Shown in pieces: positions 50,556 to 59,901 of a stretch of 64,000 bases of DNA (its first letter is position 1; every line of letters starts with the position of its first letter). Under the pieces are notes generated by a model. It was not told where the DNA came from and did not search any database. It was given only the letters and a program-made list of their open reading frames with translations. The stretch is from Bog-473 sp963707835 (GTDB taxonomy: Bacteria; Actinomycetota; Acidimicrobiia; Acidimicrobiales; RAAP-2): contig CAVPRI010000001.1 in the NCBI GenBank assembly GCA_963707835.1, positions 434,001 to 498,000 of the forward strand. The letters run 5' to 3'. The translations under genes were made by a program, and so were the position numbers.

Positions 50556-51519
50556 TGGGCGCCGACGGGGATGCCCGCCGACGGCGCGGGCTCGGCCGGC
50601 GCGGCGGGGACCAGCTCGGGCGGATGGTGGGTGCAGGCCAGGAAGGTCTGGACGGTGCCCACGACCAGCGCGGTGGCGCCGAGGATGTGCAGCTCGACCA
50701 GCGCGGCGGGGAGGTGGGTGAAGTACTGGGTGTAGCCCACGGCGGCCTGGGCCCCCATGACGATCAGCAGGATCCGTCCCGACCGTCGCACCCGCTCGGG
50801 CACCTGGCCGACATGGAGGGCCACGACCAGACCCAGGGTCGTCCCGATCAGGAGCAGGGCCAGGCTCGAGTGGAGCTCGGCCATGTCGCGCAGCGCCACC
50901 GGGATGCGCCTGGCCACCTGCTGGCCGGTGCTGTCGCCGGCGTGGGGCCCCGCACCCGTGGTGGCCGTCCCGGCACAGATGACGAGGGTAAGCAGCCCGA
51001 GCAGGCCGTAGTAGAGGCGGATGAGCGGGCGTGGCACCAGGAGCCGGGCTGACCCGGGGAGTAGTCACGGCTCGATCGGTGGACCAGCACCACGGCGTCG
51101 ACCAGGAGGAGCATGCTGGCGGCGAAGTGGACCATGACCACGTAGGGGTTGAGCTTGGTGTACACCACGATGCCCCCGAGGACGGCCTGGCCCAGCACGC
51201 CCGCCACCAGTCCCGCGCTCAGCCACACCAGGTCGCGCCGGCGCGGCGCGCGGAGCACCGAGCCCACCAGGGCGGCCGCCACGGCCACCGTGAGGACGAC
51301 GGTGATGAGGCGGTTCCCGAACTCGACCAGCCCGTGGAACTGCACGGCGGGGGTCAGGTGCCCGACCGAGCACTCGGGCCAGTCGCTGCAGCCGAGCCCC
51401 GATCCGGTGAGGCGGACGGCGGCGCCGGTGACCACGATGAGCCCGGTCAGGACCAGGGCCACCACGTCGAGCCGGTGGCTCAGGGCTGGGGAGACCGAGA
51501 GGGAGCGGCGCCGAGACAC
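50552..51519 (-). CDS. ctaA: Haem A synthase (CtaA/COX15), one frameshift
   Basis: About 322 residues with eight membrane helices. The N-terminal half (VTGAAVRLTGSGLGCSDWPEC, HGLVEFGNRLIT with the haem-ligand His) is in one frame from GTG 51519. The C-terminal half (RIPVALRDMAELHSSLALLL, GYTQYFTHLPAALVELHILGA with the second His pair) is in another. The frame breaks near 51040-51060. It oxidises haem O to haem A for cytochrome oxidase. It is divergent from ctaB with a 68-base promoter gap. Confidence 0.9.
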
Positions 51520-51587
51520 GTCGAGCAAGCGTACCGGGACCTGCGGCCTGGTCCCGGGGCGGGCCCGCGTCGTAGGCTGGAGGCCGC

Positions 51588-52523
51588 ATGTCCATCGAGG
51601 CACCTGCCCTCCCGGCTCGGCGAGCAGCGTGGTCGCGGTCCACGGTCGGGGCGTACCTGGCCCTGACCAAGCCGCGGATCATCGAGCTCCTGCTCATCAC
51701 CACCCTCCCCACCATGGTGGTGGCCCAGCGCGGCCTCCCGCCGCTGTGGCTCATGGCGGCCACTCTGGTCGGGGGCGCGCTGGCGGCGGGCGGGGCCAAT
51801 GCCACCAACATGGTGGTCGACCGCGACATCGACCAGGTGATGAAGCGGACCAAGAACCGCCCACTGGTGACCGGTGCGATCACCCCGGCCGCCGCGCTGG
51901 TCTTCGCCGTGACGCTCGAGGTCGCGGCGTTCGTGGAGCTGTGGCTGGCCGTGAACCTGCTCTCCGCCGTGCTGGCCGTGTCGGCCACGTTGTTCTACGT
52001 GTTCGTGTACACGCTGTGGTTGAAGCGTCGCTCGTCGCAGAACATCGTCATCGGTGGAGCCGCCGGAGCCGTGCCCGTGCTGGTGGGCTGGGCCGCGGTG
52101 ACCGACAGCCTTTCCTGGACGCCCGTGGTGCTCTTCGCCATCATCTTCATCTGGACACCCCCGCACTTCTGGTCGCTGGCTGTGCGCTACCGCGACGACT
52201 ATCGGGCGGCCGACGTGCCCATGCTCCCCGTGGTGGCGAGCATGCGGCGCACCACCACCGAGATCGTGTACTACACGGTGGCGCTGGTCGCCGTCTCGTT
52301 CCTCTTCGGCCCGGTGGCCCACATGGGCTGGATCTACATGATCACCGCAGCAGTCCTCGGAGCGGGCTTCCTCTCCCTGGTCACGCGGCTGTGGGGGCTG
52401 GCCCAGTCCGACCAGGCCACCGGGCGCGAGGCCATGCGGGTGTTCGGGTTCTCCATCACCTATCTGACCGTGCTGTTCGTGGCCATGGCGGGCGACGTCC
52501 TCTTGCGCGGCCACCTTCACTAG
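51588..52523 (+). CDS. ctaB: Protohaem IX farnesyltransferase (CtaB/COX10)
   Basis: 311 residues of the UbiA fold with nine helices. The prenyl-diphosphate motif is NATNMVVDRDIDQVMKRT (N..xxD..D), and the second is DYRAADVPMLPVV. YTLWLKRRSSQNIVIGG and WTPPHFWSLA are haem O synthase hallmarks. It makes haem O from haem B; ctaA across the shared promoter converts it to haem A. The TlpA-like gene follows after 12 bases. Confidence 0.97.
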   Translation: MSIEAPALPARRAAWSRSTVGAYLALTKPRIIELLLITTLPTMVVAQRGLPPLWLMAATLVGGALAAGGANATNMVVDRDIDQVMKRTKNRPLVTGAITPAAALVFAVTLEVAAFVELWLAVNLLSAVLAVSATLFYVFVYTLWLKRRSSQNIVIGGAAGAVPVLVGWAAVTDSLSWTPVVLFAIIFIWTPPHFWSLAVRYRDDYRAADVPMLPVVASMRRTTTEIVYYTVALVAVSFLFGPVAHMGWIYMITAAVLGAGFLSLVTRLWGLAQSDQATGREAMRVFGFSITYLTVLFVAMAGDVLLRGHLH

Positions 52524-52535
52524 CCTTCCTCGGCG

Positions 52536-53174
52536 ATGTCCACTGTCGTGCCCGCCCCGCCGGCCGCCGCCGGACCGGAGCCGGGCGCGGCGCCTCCAGC
52601 GCGCCGGGCCCGTAAACGCTTCATCCTGATCGGCTTCGGCATCGGGATCCTCGCCGTGGTGCTCTTCGGGCTGTTCACCAGTCTGGGCACCAGCCCGAGC
52701 TCCTCACCGGCCCCCCATGCCGGGGGACGTGTGCCGGCCTTCTCTGCCGCCAACGTGGGCCCGGTGGGGGGTCCCACCGTGACCGTGTCTGCGGGCGGGG
52801 ACCATGGCGCGCCCACCGTTCTGGTCTTCTTCGGGGCTTGGTGCTCCGCCTGCCTGGGCGAGCTCCCGCCGTTGGCGGCCGCGGTGCAGGACCAGGCCCG
52901 CTCGGGCGGCCCGCTGGCCAAGGTCCGGGTGCTCGGAGTGGACACGCTCGACTCGGCGGCCACCGGGCGCGCCTTCATCGCCAAGGAGGGGGTCCGGTTC
53001 CCTGTGGCGTCGGACCCCGACGGCCAGATCACGAGCGGGCAGTTCTACTTCCGCGGGGACCCCTACGCGGTGTTCGTGAAGGGCGACGGCACCATCACCG
53101 ACGTGGTGGCGGGTCCCATGACGCCCGCCGCTTTCACGGCCGCCGAGCGCGCCCTCATTCCCAGCGGAAGCTGA
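52536..53174 (+). CDS. TlpA/ResA-like membrane-anchored thioredoxin
   Basis: 212 residues: a Pro/Ala-rich N-terminal leader, one transmembrane helix (about 29-49), then an extracytoplasmic redoxin domain with CxxC in GAWCSACLGELPPL (about residues 104-107). The remainder (VLGVDTLDSAATGRAFIAKEGVRFPVASDPDG, then DPYAVFVKGDG) is typical of TlpA/ResA. It probably reduces Cys residues in cytochrome oxidase copper or haem sites, in keeping with ctaB in front. Its end overlaps the convergent ABC permease by 20 bases. Confidence 0.9.
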   Translation: MSTVVPAPPAAAGPEPGAAPPARRARKRFILIGFGIGILAVVLFGLFTSLGTSPSSSPAPHAGGRVPAFSAANVGPVGGPTVTVSAGGDHGAPTVLVFFGAWCSACLGELPPLAAAVQDQARSGGPLAKVRVLGVDTLDSAATGRAFIAKEGVRFPVASDPDGQITSGQFYFRGDPYAVFVKGDGTITDVVAGPMTPAAFTAAERALIPSGS

Positions 53175-53931
53175 GGGCGGCAGCCACCGGCGCCGCCACG
53201 GCCCAGAGGGCCAGCACGACCCAGGACTCCCACGGGGGCGCCACGCCGCTTCCCAGCGTGGCATGGAGCGCGGCCGAGAGCGCCTCGGCGGGCAGGAGCT
53301 TGGCGAAACTGGCCAGCCCGCTCGGCAACTTCGAGATGGGCACGATCATGCCGCCGAGGAGTAACAGGATCAGGTAGAGGCCGTTGCAGGCGGCCAGGTT
53401 CACCTCGGCCCGCAGGGTGCCGGCCATGAGCAGCCCCACTCCGGCGAAGGCCGTCGAGCCGAGGAGGATGGCGCCGACGGCCGCACCCACCGCGGGGGCA
53501 CCGCCGCCGCCCGGGTTCCAGCCCAGGGCCAGACCCACCGGCAACAGGACGGCGGCCTGGAGGAGTTCGACCACCACGATGGTGGCGATCTTGGCGCCAA
53601 AAAGGCGCGGGCGGCCCAGCGGGGTGCAGCCGAGCCGCTTGAGCACCCCGTAGCCGCGCTCGAACCCCGTGGCGATGCCGAGGGAGACCATGGCGGTCGA
53701 CATCACGGCCAGCGAGAGGATGCCCGGGACGAAGAAATTGGCCGGGGTGGTCGTGGGCGTGGAGACGACGGAGACCTTGGAGAAGAACAGCAGGAACACG
53801 ACGGGAATGCCCAGCGTGAGCAGCAAGGTTTCGCCACGGCGGAGCGTCATGTACAGCTCGGTGCCGGTCTGGCGTTGCAGGGGCCGCAATGCCCCGGCCG
53901 TTGGAGGGGCGCTCGTCGAAGGTGCGCTCAC
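53155..53931 (-). CDS. ABC-2 type permease
   Basis: 258 residues from GTG 53931, which overlaps the ATPase stop as GTGA. About six helices are present: GIPVVFLLFFSKV, GILSLAVMSTAMVSLGIATGFERGYGVLKRLG, then others, with the DrrB-like segment GMIVPISKLPSGLASFAKLLPAEALSAAL near the end. A longer frame extends upstream to 55413 but is a shadow of the ATPase. Forms an exporter with the next gene. ABC exporters of unknown cargo often lie near haem A genes in actinobacteria (from memory). Confidence 0.9.
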   Translation of the reverse strand: MSAPSTSAPPTAGALRPLQRQTGTELYMTLRRGETLLLTLGIPVVFLLFFSKVSVVSTPTTTPANFFVPGILSLAVMSTAMVSLGIATGFERGYGVLKRLGCTPLGRPRLFGAKIATIVVVELLQAAVLLPVGLALGWNPGGGGAPAVGAAVGAILLGSTAFAGVGLLMAGTLRAEVNLAACNGLYLILLLLGGMIVPISKLPSGLASFAKLLPAEALSAALHATLGSGVAPPWESWVVLALWAVAAPVAAALSFRWE

Positions 53932-55019
53932 CGTCCCCGCCGTCCCCGCTGCTCCTGCCGGCGCTCTCGTCGGCTCCGGCCGGGCCTGCCGCTGGTGGCC
54001 ACGCCCGCATCCTCGGCGGGGGAAGCGGGCGCCGCCGTGGCACCCACTGCGTCGAGGTAGAGCTCCTCGAGCGTGCGCCCGGCCACCAAGTCGGTCAGTG
54101 CCGTGCCGCCCTGAGCCAGGTGCGCGGTGACCGCCGCCGTCAGCACCGGCCCGGTCACGCCGGGGGCGGCCACCACGGTGTAGCGGCCGGGGGAGACCTC
54201 CGCCGCCGTCGTGCCCGCTCCGAGGGCCGCGGCCAGAGCGCCGGTGTCGAGCCCCGGTGGTGCACCGAAGCTGAGCAGGGCGGCTTGGCCACCGCCACCG
54301 CCACCGCCACCGCCACCGCCACCGCCACCGCCACCGCCACCGCCACCGCCGGCTCCCGAGACGAGCTCGTGCGGCGTACCCTCGAGCAGGACCCGCCCGG
54401 CCGAGAGGATCACGATCCGGTCGGCCATCCGCTCGGCCTCGGCGAGCTCGTGGGTGGTCAGGAGCACGGTCACGCCGCGCTCTTTGAGGCCCGCCACCAC
54501 GGCCCGCACGGTCATGCGGCCCTCGGGGTCGATCCCGGCGGTCGGCTCGTCGAGGAAGGCCACCTCGGGTCGGCCCACCAGTGCCAGTGCCAGCGAGAGC
54601 CGCTGCTGCTCGCCCCCGCTCAGGTGGCGCCACGATGTGGCGGCCGCGGCACGCAGGCCGACCAGGTCGAGCAGCTCGTCGGTGGGGACCGGGTCGCCGT
54701 AGTAGCCGCCGAAGAGGTCGAGAACCCGGCGCGGATCGAGCATAGGGTAGACGCCGCCGCGCTGGAGCATGACCCCGATGCGCGGTGCCAGCGCGGCGTG
54801 GTCGCGGACCGGGTGGAGCCCCAGCACCTCGACCTCGCCGGCGCTCGGCCGGCGGTAGCCCTCGAGGACCTCGACGGTGGAGGTCTTGCCCGCCCCGTTG
54901 GGGCCCAGCACTACCAGCACCTCGCCCGGCTCGGCCGCCAGGTCGAGTCCGTCGACGGCGGGCGGCGTCCCCGGGGGTCCGTAGCGCACGGTGAGGCCCG
55001 ACACCCGCAGAGCTGGCAC
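53928..55019 (-). CDS. ABC exporter ATPase with long poly-Gly linker
   Basis: 363 residues. Walker A GPNGAGKTS, signature LSGGEQQR, Walker B VAFLDEP and H-loop TTHEL are intact within residues 1-220. A run of more than 20 Gly (encoded by 54289-54350) separates this from a C-terminal DrrA-like tail (TAAVTAHLAQGGTALTDLVAGRTLEELYLDAVG). The end is Arg-rich (RPGRSRRERRQEQRGRRGR). The Gly run is a hexanucleotide tract and may be an expansion. It is divergent from serS. Confidence 0.92.
   Translation of the reverse strand: MPALRVSGLTVRYGPPGTPPAVDGLDLAAEPGEVLVVLGPNGAGKTSTVEVLEGYRRPSAGEVEVLGLHPVRDHAALAPRIGVMLQRGGVYPMLDPRRVLDLFGGYYGDPVPTDELLDLVGLRAAAATSWRHLSGGEQQRLSLALALVGRPEVAFLDEPTAGIDPEGRMTVRAVVAGLKERGVTVLLTTHELAEAERMADRIVILSAGRVLLEGTPHELVSGAGGGGGGGGGGGGGGGGGGGGGQAALLSFGAPPGLDTGALAAALGAGTTAAEVSPGRYTVVAAPGVTGPVLTAAVTAHLAQGGTALTDLVAGRTLEELYLDAVGATAAPASPAEDAGVATSGRPGRSRRERRQEQRGRRGR
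54289..54350 (+). repeat. CCACCG hexanucleotide tandem repeat (about 10 copies)
   Basis: About ten perfect copies of CCACCG, read as Gly-Gly on the minus strand in the ABC ATPase. The six-base unit keeps the frame if copy number changes. Confidence 0.95.
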
Positions 55020-55045
55020 GGCGTCGCAGGCTACTTTGAGCGGAA

Positions 55046-56350
55046 ATGATCGACGTGCGGGCCCTCCGTGACGACCCCGAAGCGGTGAAGGCCGCGCTGG
55101 CCCGGCGCGGGGTCGAGGCCGCCGAGGTGGACGCCGTGGTCGAGGCCGACATGGTGCACCGGGCCAAGGTGGCCACGGCCGAGGCCATGCGGGCGGAGGT
55201 CAAGGAGCTGTCGCGACAGGTCGGCCAGGCCAAGAAGGCGGGGGACGCCGCGCTGGCCGACCAGCTCAGCGCCCGGAGCCGGGTGCTTGGCGAGGAGGAG
55301 CGCGAGGCAGCGGCCGAGGTCGACGCCCTCTGGGAGCGGGTGCGCACCGGGTTGCTCGTCCTACCCAACATCCCCGACGAGGGGGCGCCGGACGGAGCCG
55401 GCGACCAGGACAACGTGGAGCTGCGCCGCTGGTGGCCCGGTCAGGACCGGGGTGAGCCCGAACCCACGCCGCCGGCGCACCAGCGCGTGCCCCACTGGGA
55501 GATCGGCGAGGCGCTGGGGCTGCTCGACATGGAGCGCGGAGCACGCTTGTCGGGCTCGATGTTCCCCCTGTACCGCGGGGCCGGAGCCAGGCTGCTGCGC
55601 GCCCTGACCGCCTTCGCCATCGACCGTCACGCCGAGGCGTACGAGGAGGTGCGGCCACCCACGGTGGTCCTCACCGACACCATGACCTCCACCGGTCACC
55701 TGCCCAAGTTCGCCGACGACGCCTATCACGTCGAACGCGACGACCTGTGGCTGATCCCGACGGCGGAGGTGCCCCTCACCTCGATGCACCGGGGCGAGAT
55801 CCTCGACGAGTCCCAGTTGCCGCTGCGGTTCACCGCGTCGACGGCGTGCTACCGGCGCGAGGCCGGGGCGGCCGGGCGCGACACCCGCGGCCTGCTGCGC
55901 GTGCACGAGTTCGACAAGGTGGAGCTGTTCGCCTACGCCACCCCCGAGGGTGCGCGCGATGCGCAGGCCGACATCCTGCACCGGGCCGAGTCGCTGCTCC
56001 AGGAGCTGGGGTTGCCCTATCGTGTGCTCGACCTGTGCTGCGGCGACCTCGGCGGTTCGTCGGCCCGCACCTTCGACCTCGAGGCCCACGCGCCCGGGGT
56101 CGACCGCTGGCTCGAGGTCAGCTCGGTCAGCTGGTTCCGCGACTACCAGGCCCGCCGGGCCAACGTCCGGTTCCGGCCGGCTGCCGGCGGCTCGCCGCGG
56201 CTGGCGCACACCGTCAACGGTTCGGCCCTGGCCTGGCCGCGTATCTGGGCGGCGCTGGTCGAGCATGGCCGCCAGGAGGACGGCACGGTGCGACTGCCCG
56301 AGGCCCTGGCCCCCTACATGGGCGGGCAACTCGTTCTCTCCCCGCGGTGA
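55046..56350 (+). CDS. serS: Seryl-tRNA synthetase
   Basis: 434 residues. The N-terminal tRNA-binding coiled coil (about 25-110), class II motif 2 (TACYRREAGAAGRDTRGLLRVHEFDKVELF pattern), the serine-binding TAEVPLT segment, and motif 3 (NGSALAWPRIWAALVEHGRQEDG) are intact. LCCGDLGGSSARTFDLEA is a SerRS signature. ATG 55046 begins MIDVRALRDDPEAV, the normal start. Its stop overlaps the following MBL gene (GTGA). Housekeeping. Confidence 0.98.
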   Translation: MIDVRALRDDPEAVKAALARRGVEAAEVDAVVEADMVHRAKVATAEAMRAEVKELSRQVGQAKKAGDAALADQLSARSRVLGEEEREAAAEVDALWERVRTGLLVLPNIPDEGAPDGAGDQDNVELRRWWPGQDRGEPEPTPPAHQRVPHWEIGEALGLLDMERGARLSGSMFPLYRGAGARLLRALTAFAIDRHAEAYEEVRPPTVVLTDTMTSTGHLPKFADDAYHVERDDLWLIPTAEVPLTSMHRGEILDESQLPLRFTASTACYRREAGAAGRDTRGLLRVHEFDKVELFAYATPEGARDAQADILHRAESLLQELGLPYRVLDLCCGDLGGSSARTFDLEAHAPGVDRWLEVSSVSWFRDYQARRANVRFRPAAGGSPRLAHTVNGSALAWPRIWAALVEHGRQEDGTVRLPEALAPYMGGQLVLSPR

Positions 56351-57082
56351 GCGAGCTCACCTTCCTCGGCACCGGGAACTTCCTGGCGCCACCGGGCCGC
56401 TACTGGAACAGCTTCGTAATGGACGGCTCCGTGCTGGTCGAGCCGGCGCCCACCGCGCTGCCGCACCTGCGCCGCTGCGGCTTCACCGTCGGACGCCCTC
56501 GACGTGATCGTGGTCTCGCACTTCCACGCCGACCACTGCTTCGGCTGGCCCTTCCTGCTCGAGGCCCTGAGTGAGGCCGGCGGCGGCCGCACGGTGCACG
56601 TGGTGGGCCCGCCGGGGATCGAGGGCCACCTGGCGAGGATGTGCGAGGCCGGTGCGGTGCGCTCGGTCGACGAGCTGGCCCGCACCCGCCTCGACCTGCG
56701 CTTCGTGGAGGTCGACGGCTCGTGGCAGGAGGCCGGAGGCCTGCGCTTCCGTGCCGTGGAGGTCGACCACGTCCCCTACCTGCGCTGCTTCGGCTACCTC
56801 TTCGAGCGCCCCGGCACGGTGGTGGGGTACTCGGGGGACACGACGCCGTGTGCCGGTCTCGACGAGCTGTCCCGCCGCTCCGACGTGCTGGTGGTGGAGT
56901 GCAACGGGCGCCACGGGCCGCCCGGGGCGAAGCCGAGCCACATGGACGAGTCCAGCATCAGCGCGCTGCAACGCACCCACCCCGGGGTGCGGCTCGTCCT
57001 GACCCACCTGGGCGAGCAGGTCGACCTCTCGGCGGTCTCGGGCGTGACGGTCCCGGCCGACTTCGAACGCCTCACGGTCTGA
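56347..57082 (+). CDS. RNase Z-like MBL-fold hydrolase, one frameshift
   Basis: About 244 residues from GTG 56347. The N-terminal FLGTGNFLAPPGRYWNSFVM is in one frame; SHFHADHCFG (zinc HxHxDH), YSGDTTPC and LVLTHLGEQ are in the next. One extra G near 56488-56492 separates them: removing it gives FTVDALDVIVVSHFHADH. The GTG overlaps the serS stop. It resembles short RNase Z/phosphodiesterase-like proteins; whether it acts on RNA, cyclic nucleotides or something else is unknown. Confidence 0.85.
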
Positions 57083-57335
57083 CCGGCCCTTCCGCCGCCG
57101 CAAGGTATGCAGCGCGGCGTGCATGGAGATGCGGGCGAACCGGGGCGCTCGGGAGTGGCAGGGCCTTTATGTCAGTGTATATGGGGCCCGTATACACCCC
57201 GAGAAAGATGCGGTCATAGGTACCGCGGTGCATACACATGCGATGCGCTGCATACCCCGGGGAAGATCTCGTGGGGGCCGCCGGGACAGGTCGGCCGGGA
57301 TCGAGGCGGCTGGCGCCCTCGATGCGGGCCTCGGG
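57083..57335. other. Repeat-rich gap between convergent genes
   Basis: A 253-base gap with no gene. It holds a 23-base inverted repeat (57175-57197; arms GTGTATA/TATACAC with GGGGCCC inside), GGTACC, and two TGCATA copies. An imperfect direct repeat is present: ATACACCCCGAGAAAGAT near 57193 and ATACCCCGGGGAAGAT near 57251. The AT content is above the surroundings. It could be a bidirectional terminator, a protein-binding array or a small RNA. Confidence 0.45.
57175..57197. repeat. 23-base inverted repeat
   Basis: Eleven of the positions pair around a single central base, with one T-G wobble; outer arms GTGTATA/TATACAC. See the surrounding gap entry. Confidence 0.7.
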
Positions 57336-58118
57336 TCAGGAGCTCCCGGCGAAGCGGTAGCCCACGCCGCGCACCGTGGTGATGAGCACCGGGGTCGACG
57401 GGTCGGCCTCGATGCGCGAGCGCAGCCGCTTGATGTGCACGTCGAGGGTCTTGGTGTCTCCGATGTAGTCGGTGCCCCAGACCCGGTCGATGAGGACGTC
57501 GCGGGTGAGCACCCGGCCAGAATTCTCGACCAGGAGGCGCAGCAGCTCGAACTCCTTGCGGCGCAGGTGGACCTCCTCACCGCGCACGAAGACCCGTCGC
57601 TGGTCGAAGTCGACCTTGATGCCGTTGGACTCCCAGGTCCCCTCGCTGCCGAACTCGACCGCGCCCGCCCCGTCGCCCGACTCACGGCCCCCTGGGGCCC
57701 GGCGGAGCACGGCACGCATGCGGGCAACCAGCTCGCGCAGCCGGTAGGGCTTGGTGACGTAGTCGTCGGCTCCGACCTCGAGCGCCACCACGGTGTCGAT
57801 CTCGGTGCCCTTGGCCGTCACCATCAGGATCGGGACCTGGCTGCGGGCCCGCACCGTCCGGCAGACGTCGATCCCCGACATCTTGGGCAGCATCAGGTCG
57901 AGCAGGAGTATGTCGGGGCCGACCTCGTCGAAGAGCTGCAGCGCCTCGATACCGTCGCGCGCGACGGTGACGCGGAACCCCTCGTTCGTCAGGCCGATGA
58001 CCAACGCGTCGATGAACGACTCCTCGTCCTCGGCCAGGAGGACCTTGACCGGCCCTTCATCGGCCGCGCCGCGCCCGCCCTTCTTGGCCGAGCCCTTGCT
58101 GGTCACCGGGCTGCTCAC
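57336..58118 (-). CDS. OmpR-family response regulator (RegX3/PhoP-like)
   Basis: 260 residues from GTG 58118, which overlaps the kinase stop. An unusual N-terminal 25 residues (SSPVTSKGSAKKGGRGAADEG) precede the receiver (VLLAEDEESF, phospho-Asp in LLLDLMLPKMSG, Lys in VTKPY). The winged helix has VHLRRKEFELLRLLVENSGRVLTRDVLIDRVWG and DVHIKRLRSRIE. The kinase/regulator order and sequence resemble mycobacterial SenX3-RegX3, which responds to phosphate. No phosphate genes are in the window. Confidence 0.93.
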   Translation of the reverse strand: MSSPVTSKGSAKKGGRGAADEGPVKVLLAEDEESFIDALVIGLTNEGFRVTVARDGIEALQLFDEVGPDILLLDLMLPKMSGIDVCRTVRARSQVPILMVTAKGTEIDTVVALEVGADDYVTKPYRLRELVARMRAVLRRAPGGRESGDGAGAVEFGSEGTWESNGIKVDFDQRRVFVRGEEVHLRRKEFELLRLLVENSGRVLTRDVLIDRVWGTDYIGDTKTLDVHIKRLRSRIEADPSTPVLITTVRGVGYRFAGSS

Positions 58119-59751
58119 CCGACACGCTCGGTCTGGATGGGCAGCACCAGGGTGAAGGTCGACCCCTCGCCCTCGCGGGACTCGACGTCGACCCAGCCCT
58201 GGTGGTTGTTGGCCACGTGACGCACGATAGACAGCCCCAGGCCCGTTCCGCCCGTGTCGCGGCTGCGCCCGTGGTCGACCCGGTAGAAGCGCTCGAAGAT
58301 GCGCTCGAGGTCGCGGGCCGGGATCCCGATGCCGTGGTCCTGCACGGACAGGCGCACGGTGTCGCGCTCCTCGCTGCGCCAGGGCGCGGCGGCCACCGGG
58401 ATCTCCCCGGTCACCGGTGGCACCGCCTCTCCGTCGAGGGGACCGGACCCGGCCGGCGCCGTGGTGCCGGTGGCCTGCGCCCCGATCGACGGGGTCTCGC
58501 CATACGGCGCGTACTGGTCGAGGATCTCGGGCGTGAAGTGCGGTGCCACACGCCCCTCGGCGTCAGCGGTCCCGGTCTCGGCTATCTCAGTCCTGGCGGC
58601 GCCGACCCACCTGGTCTCGCCGGGCTCCGGCGCACCCGCGGCGGCGACAGGACCCGTGGTGTCCTCGGCGTCGGTTCCCGATCCCGTCCCGCCTCCGATG
58701 GACAGGGTGGTGGCCGCGCCCACCGCGGGGTGGGTGGGCGAGTGCTCGGCCCGGTGCACCGCCCCGGTCACCACCACTTTGGAGTCCTCGTACGAGTAGG
58801 TGATGGCGTTCTCGAGCAGGGCATGCATGGCGGAGACCAGCTGGCGCCGCTCCCCCATCACGGCCACCGGCGGGGAGGGCTCGTGGAGCACGATCTCGAT
58901 GCCGCGCTGCTCGGCCGAGGCACGGACCCGTTCGATGGCGTCGGCCATCACCAGGTTGACCAGCACCGGCTCGCGCGGTGGCGCCTCCTCGGACTCGATG
59001 CGCGAGAGGTCCAGGAGGTCGTCGATGATCCGGCTCACCCGGAAGGCCTCGGTGTGGATGCGGCCGGCCAGGCGCTGCGCCACCTGGGGGTCGGGCTCGG
59101 CGACCAGGGTCTCGGCCAGCAGCCCCAGTGCCCCCATGGGGGTCTTGAGCTCATGGCTCACGTTGGCCACGAAGTCACGGCGGATCTCCTCGAGGCGCCG
59201 GCGTTCGGAGACGTCCTCGATCAGCGCGATCACGCCCAAGGGCCTGCGCCCGTCGTCGATCTGGCGGGCCCGCACCTGAAGGGTCCGGCGCGGCGGTCCG
59301 TACAGGTCGAGGGTGCGCTCGGCCGCACCCTCGTGCCAGGCGTCCTCGAGAACCTCGGTGACCGCCTGGGCGGCCAGCGCGTCCCCGTGCCGGCTGACCA
59401 TCAGGGCGTTGGCCCGGCCGTTGCGGTAGATCACGGTGCCGTTCTCGTCGCAGAGCACCACACCCTGGGTCAGCGTGTCGAGGGAGCGACGGAGCCGTAT
59501 GGCGTCGGAGCTGGACTCGCTCACGGCCTGGGCCGCACCCCCGGTCACCTGCTCGAGGTAGGCCAGAGAGGTCTCGATGTTGTGCTCGTCCTGGGGCGGG
59601 TCGAGGCCGAGACGCGTGCCCGAGCGCGGCCAGGCGCTGGGAGATGTCCCGCCGGCCCGAGCGGCGGCCCAGAAGGGCGGCGACCACGCCCACCAGGACG
59701 CAGATCACGACCGCGCCCAGGATCAGCGCGATCTCCTCCGTCTGGCTCATG
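58115..59751 (-). CDS. SenX3-like sensor histidine kinase with insertion in ATPase domain, one frameshift
   Basis: About 545 residues. ATG 59751 begins MSQTEEIALILGAVVICVLVGVV, one transmembrane helix. The frame breaks near 59617-59622 (before TRLGLDPPQDEHN). Then a PAS-like domain (LDTLTQGVVLCDENGTVIYRN), the H-box VANVSHELKTPMGAL, the N-box LLENAITYS, and the G boxes DHGIGIP and GGTGLGLSIV. Between the N-box and the first G-box lie about 130 residues rich in Gly, Thr, Ala and Pro, where 10-15 are normal (about 58370-58760). It pairs with the regulator by a GTGA overlap. Confidence 0.9.
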
Positions 59752-59901
59752 GTGACCACGCCTGGCCCGAAGAGTGACACGCCCCCAATATGGCAGGGCT
59801 GGGCCCGGCGGAGCGACCATCCGCGACGGGCAACGTCCCCGCAATCGCTGCACACCTTGTTTTCACCCCTGACCTGCGACTCTCGTTGTCCAGGGGGAAG
59901 G

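Noticed and set aside
54289..54350. CRISPR or minisatellite array
   Set aside because: Pure 6-base tandem units without spacers, in frame inside an ABC ATPase.
53932..55413. Upstream extension of the ABC-2 permease frame to 55413
   Set aside because: It lies wholly under the ATPase gene and the serS start, and is Arg/Ala/Gly-rich. GTG 53931 with a GTGA overlap is the natural start.
59820..59900. RegX3/Pho box before the glycosyltransferase (GTTTTCACCCCTGACC)
   Set aside because: Only one weak half-site is seen and no second repeat at the expected spacing.
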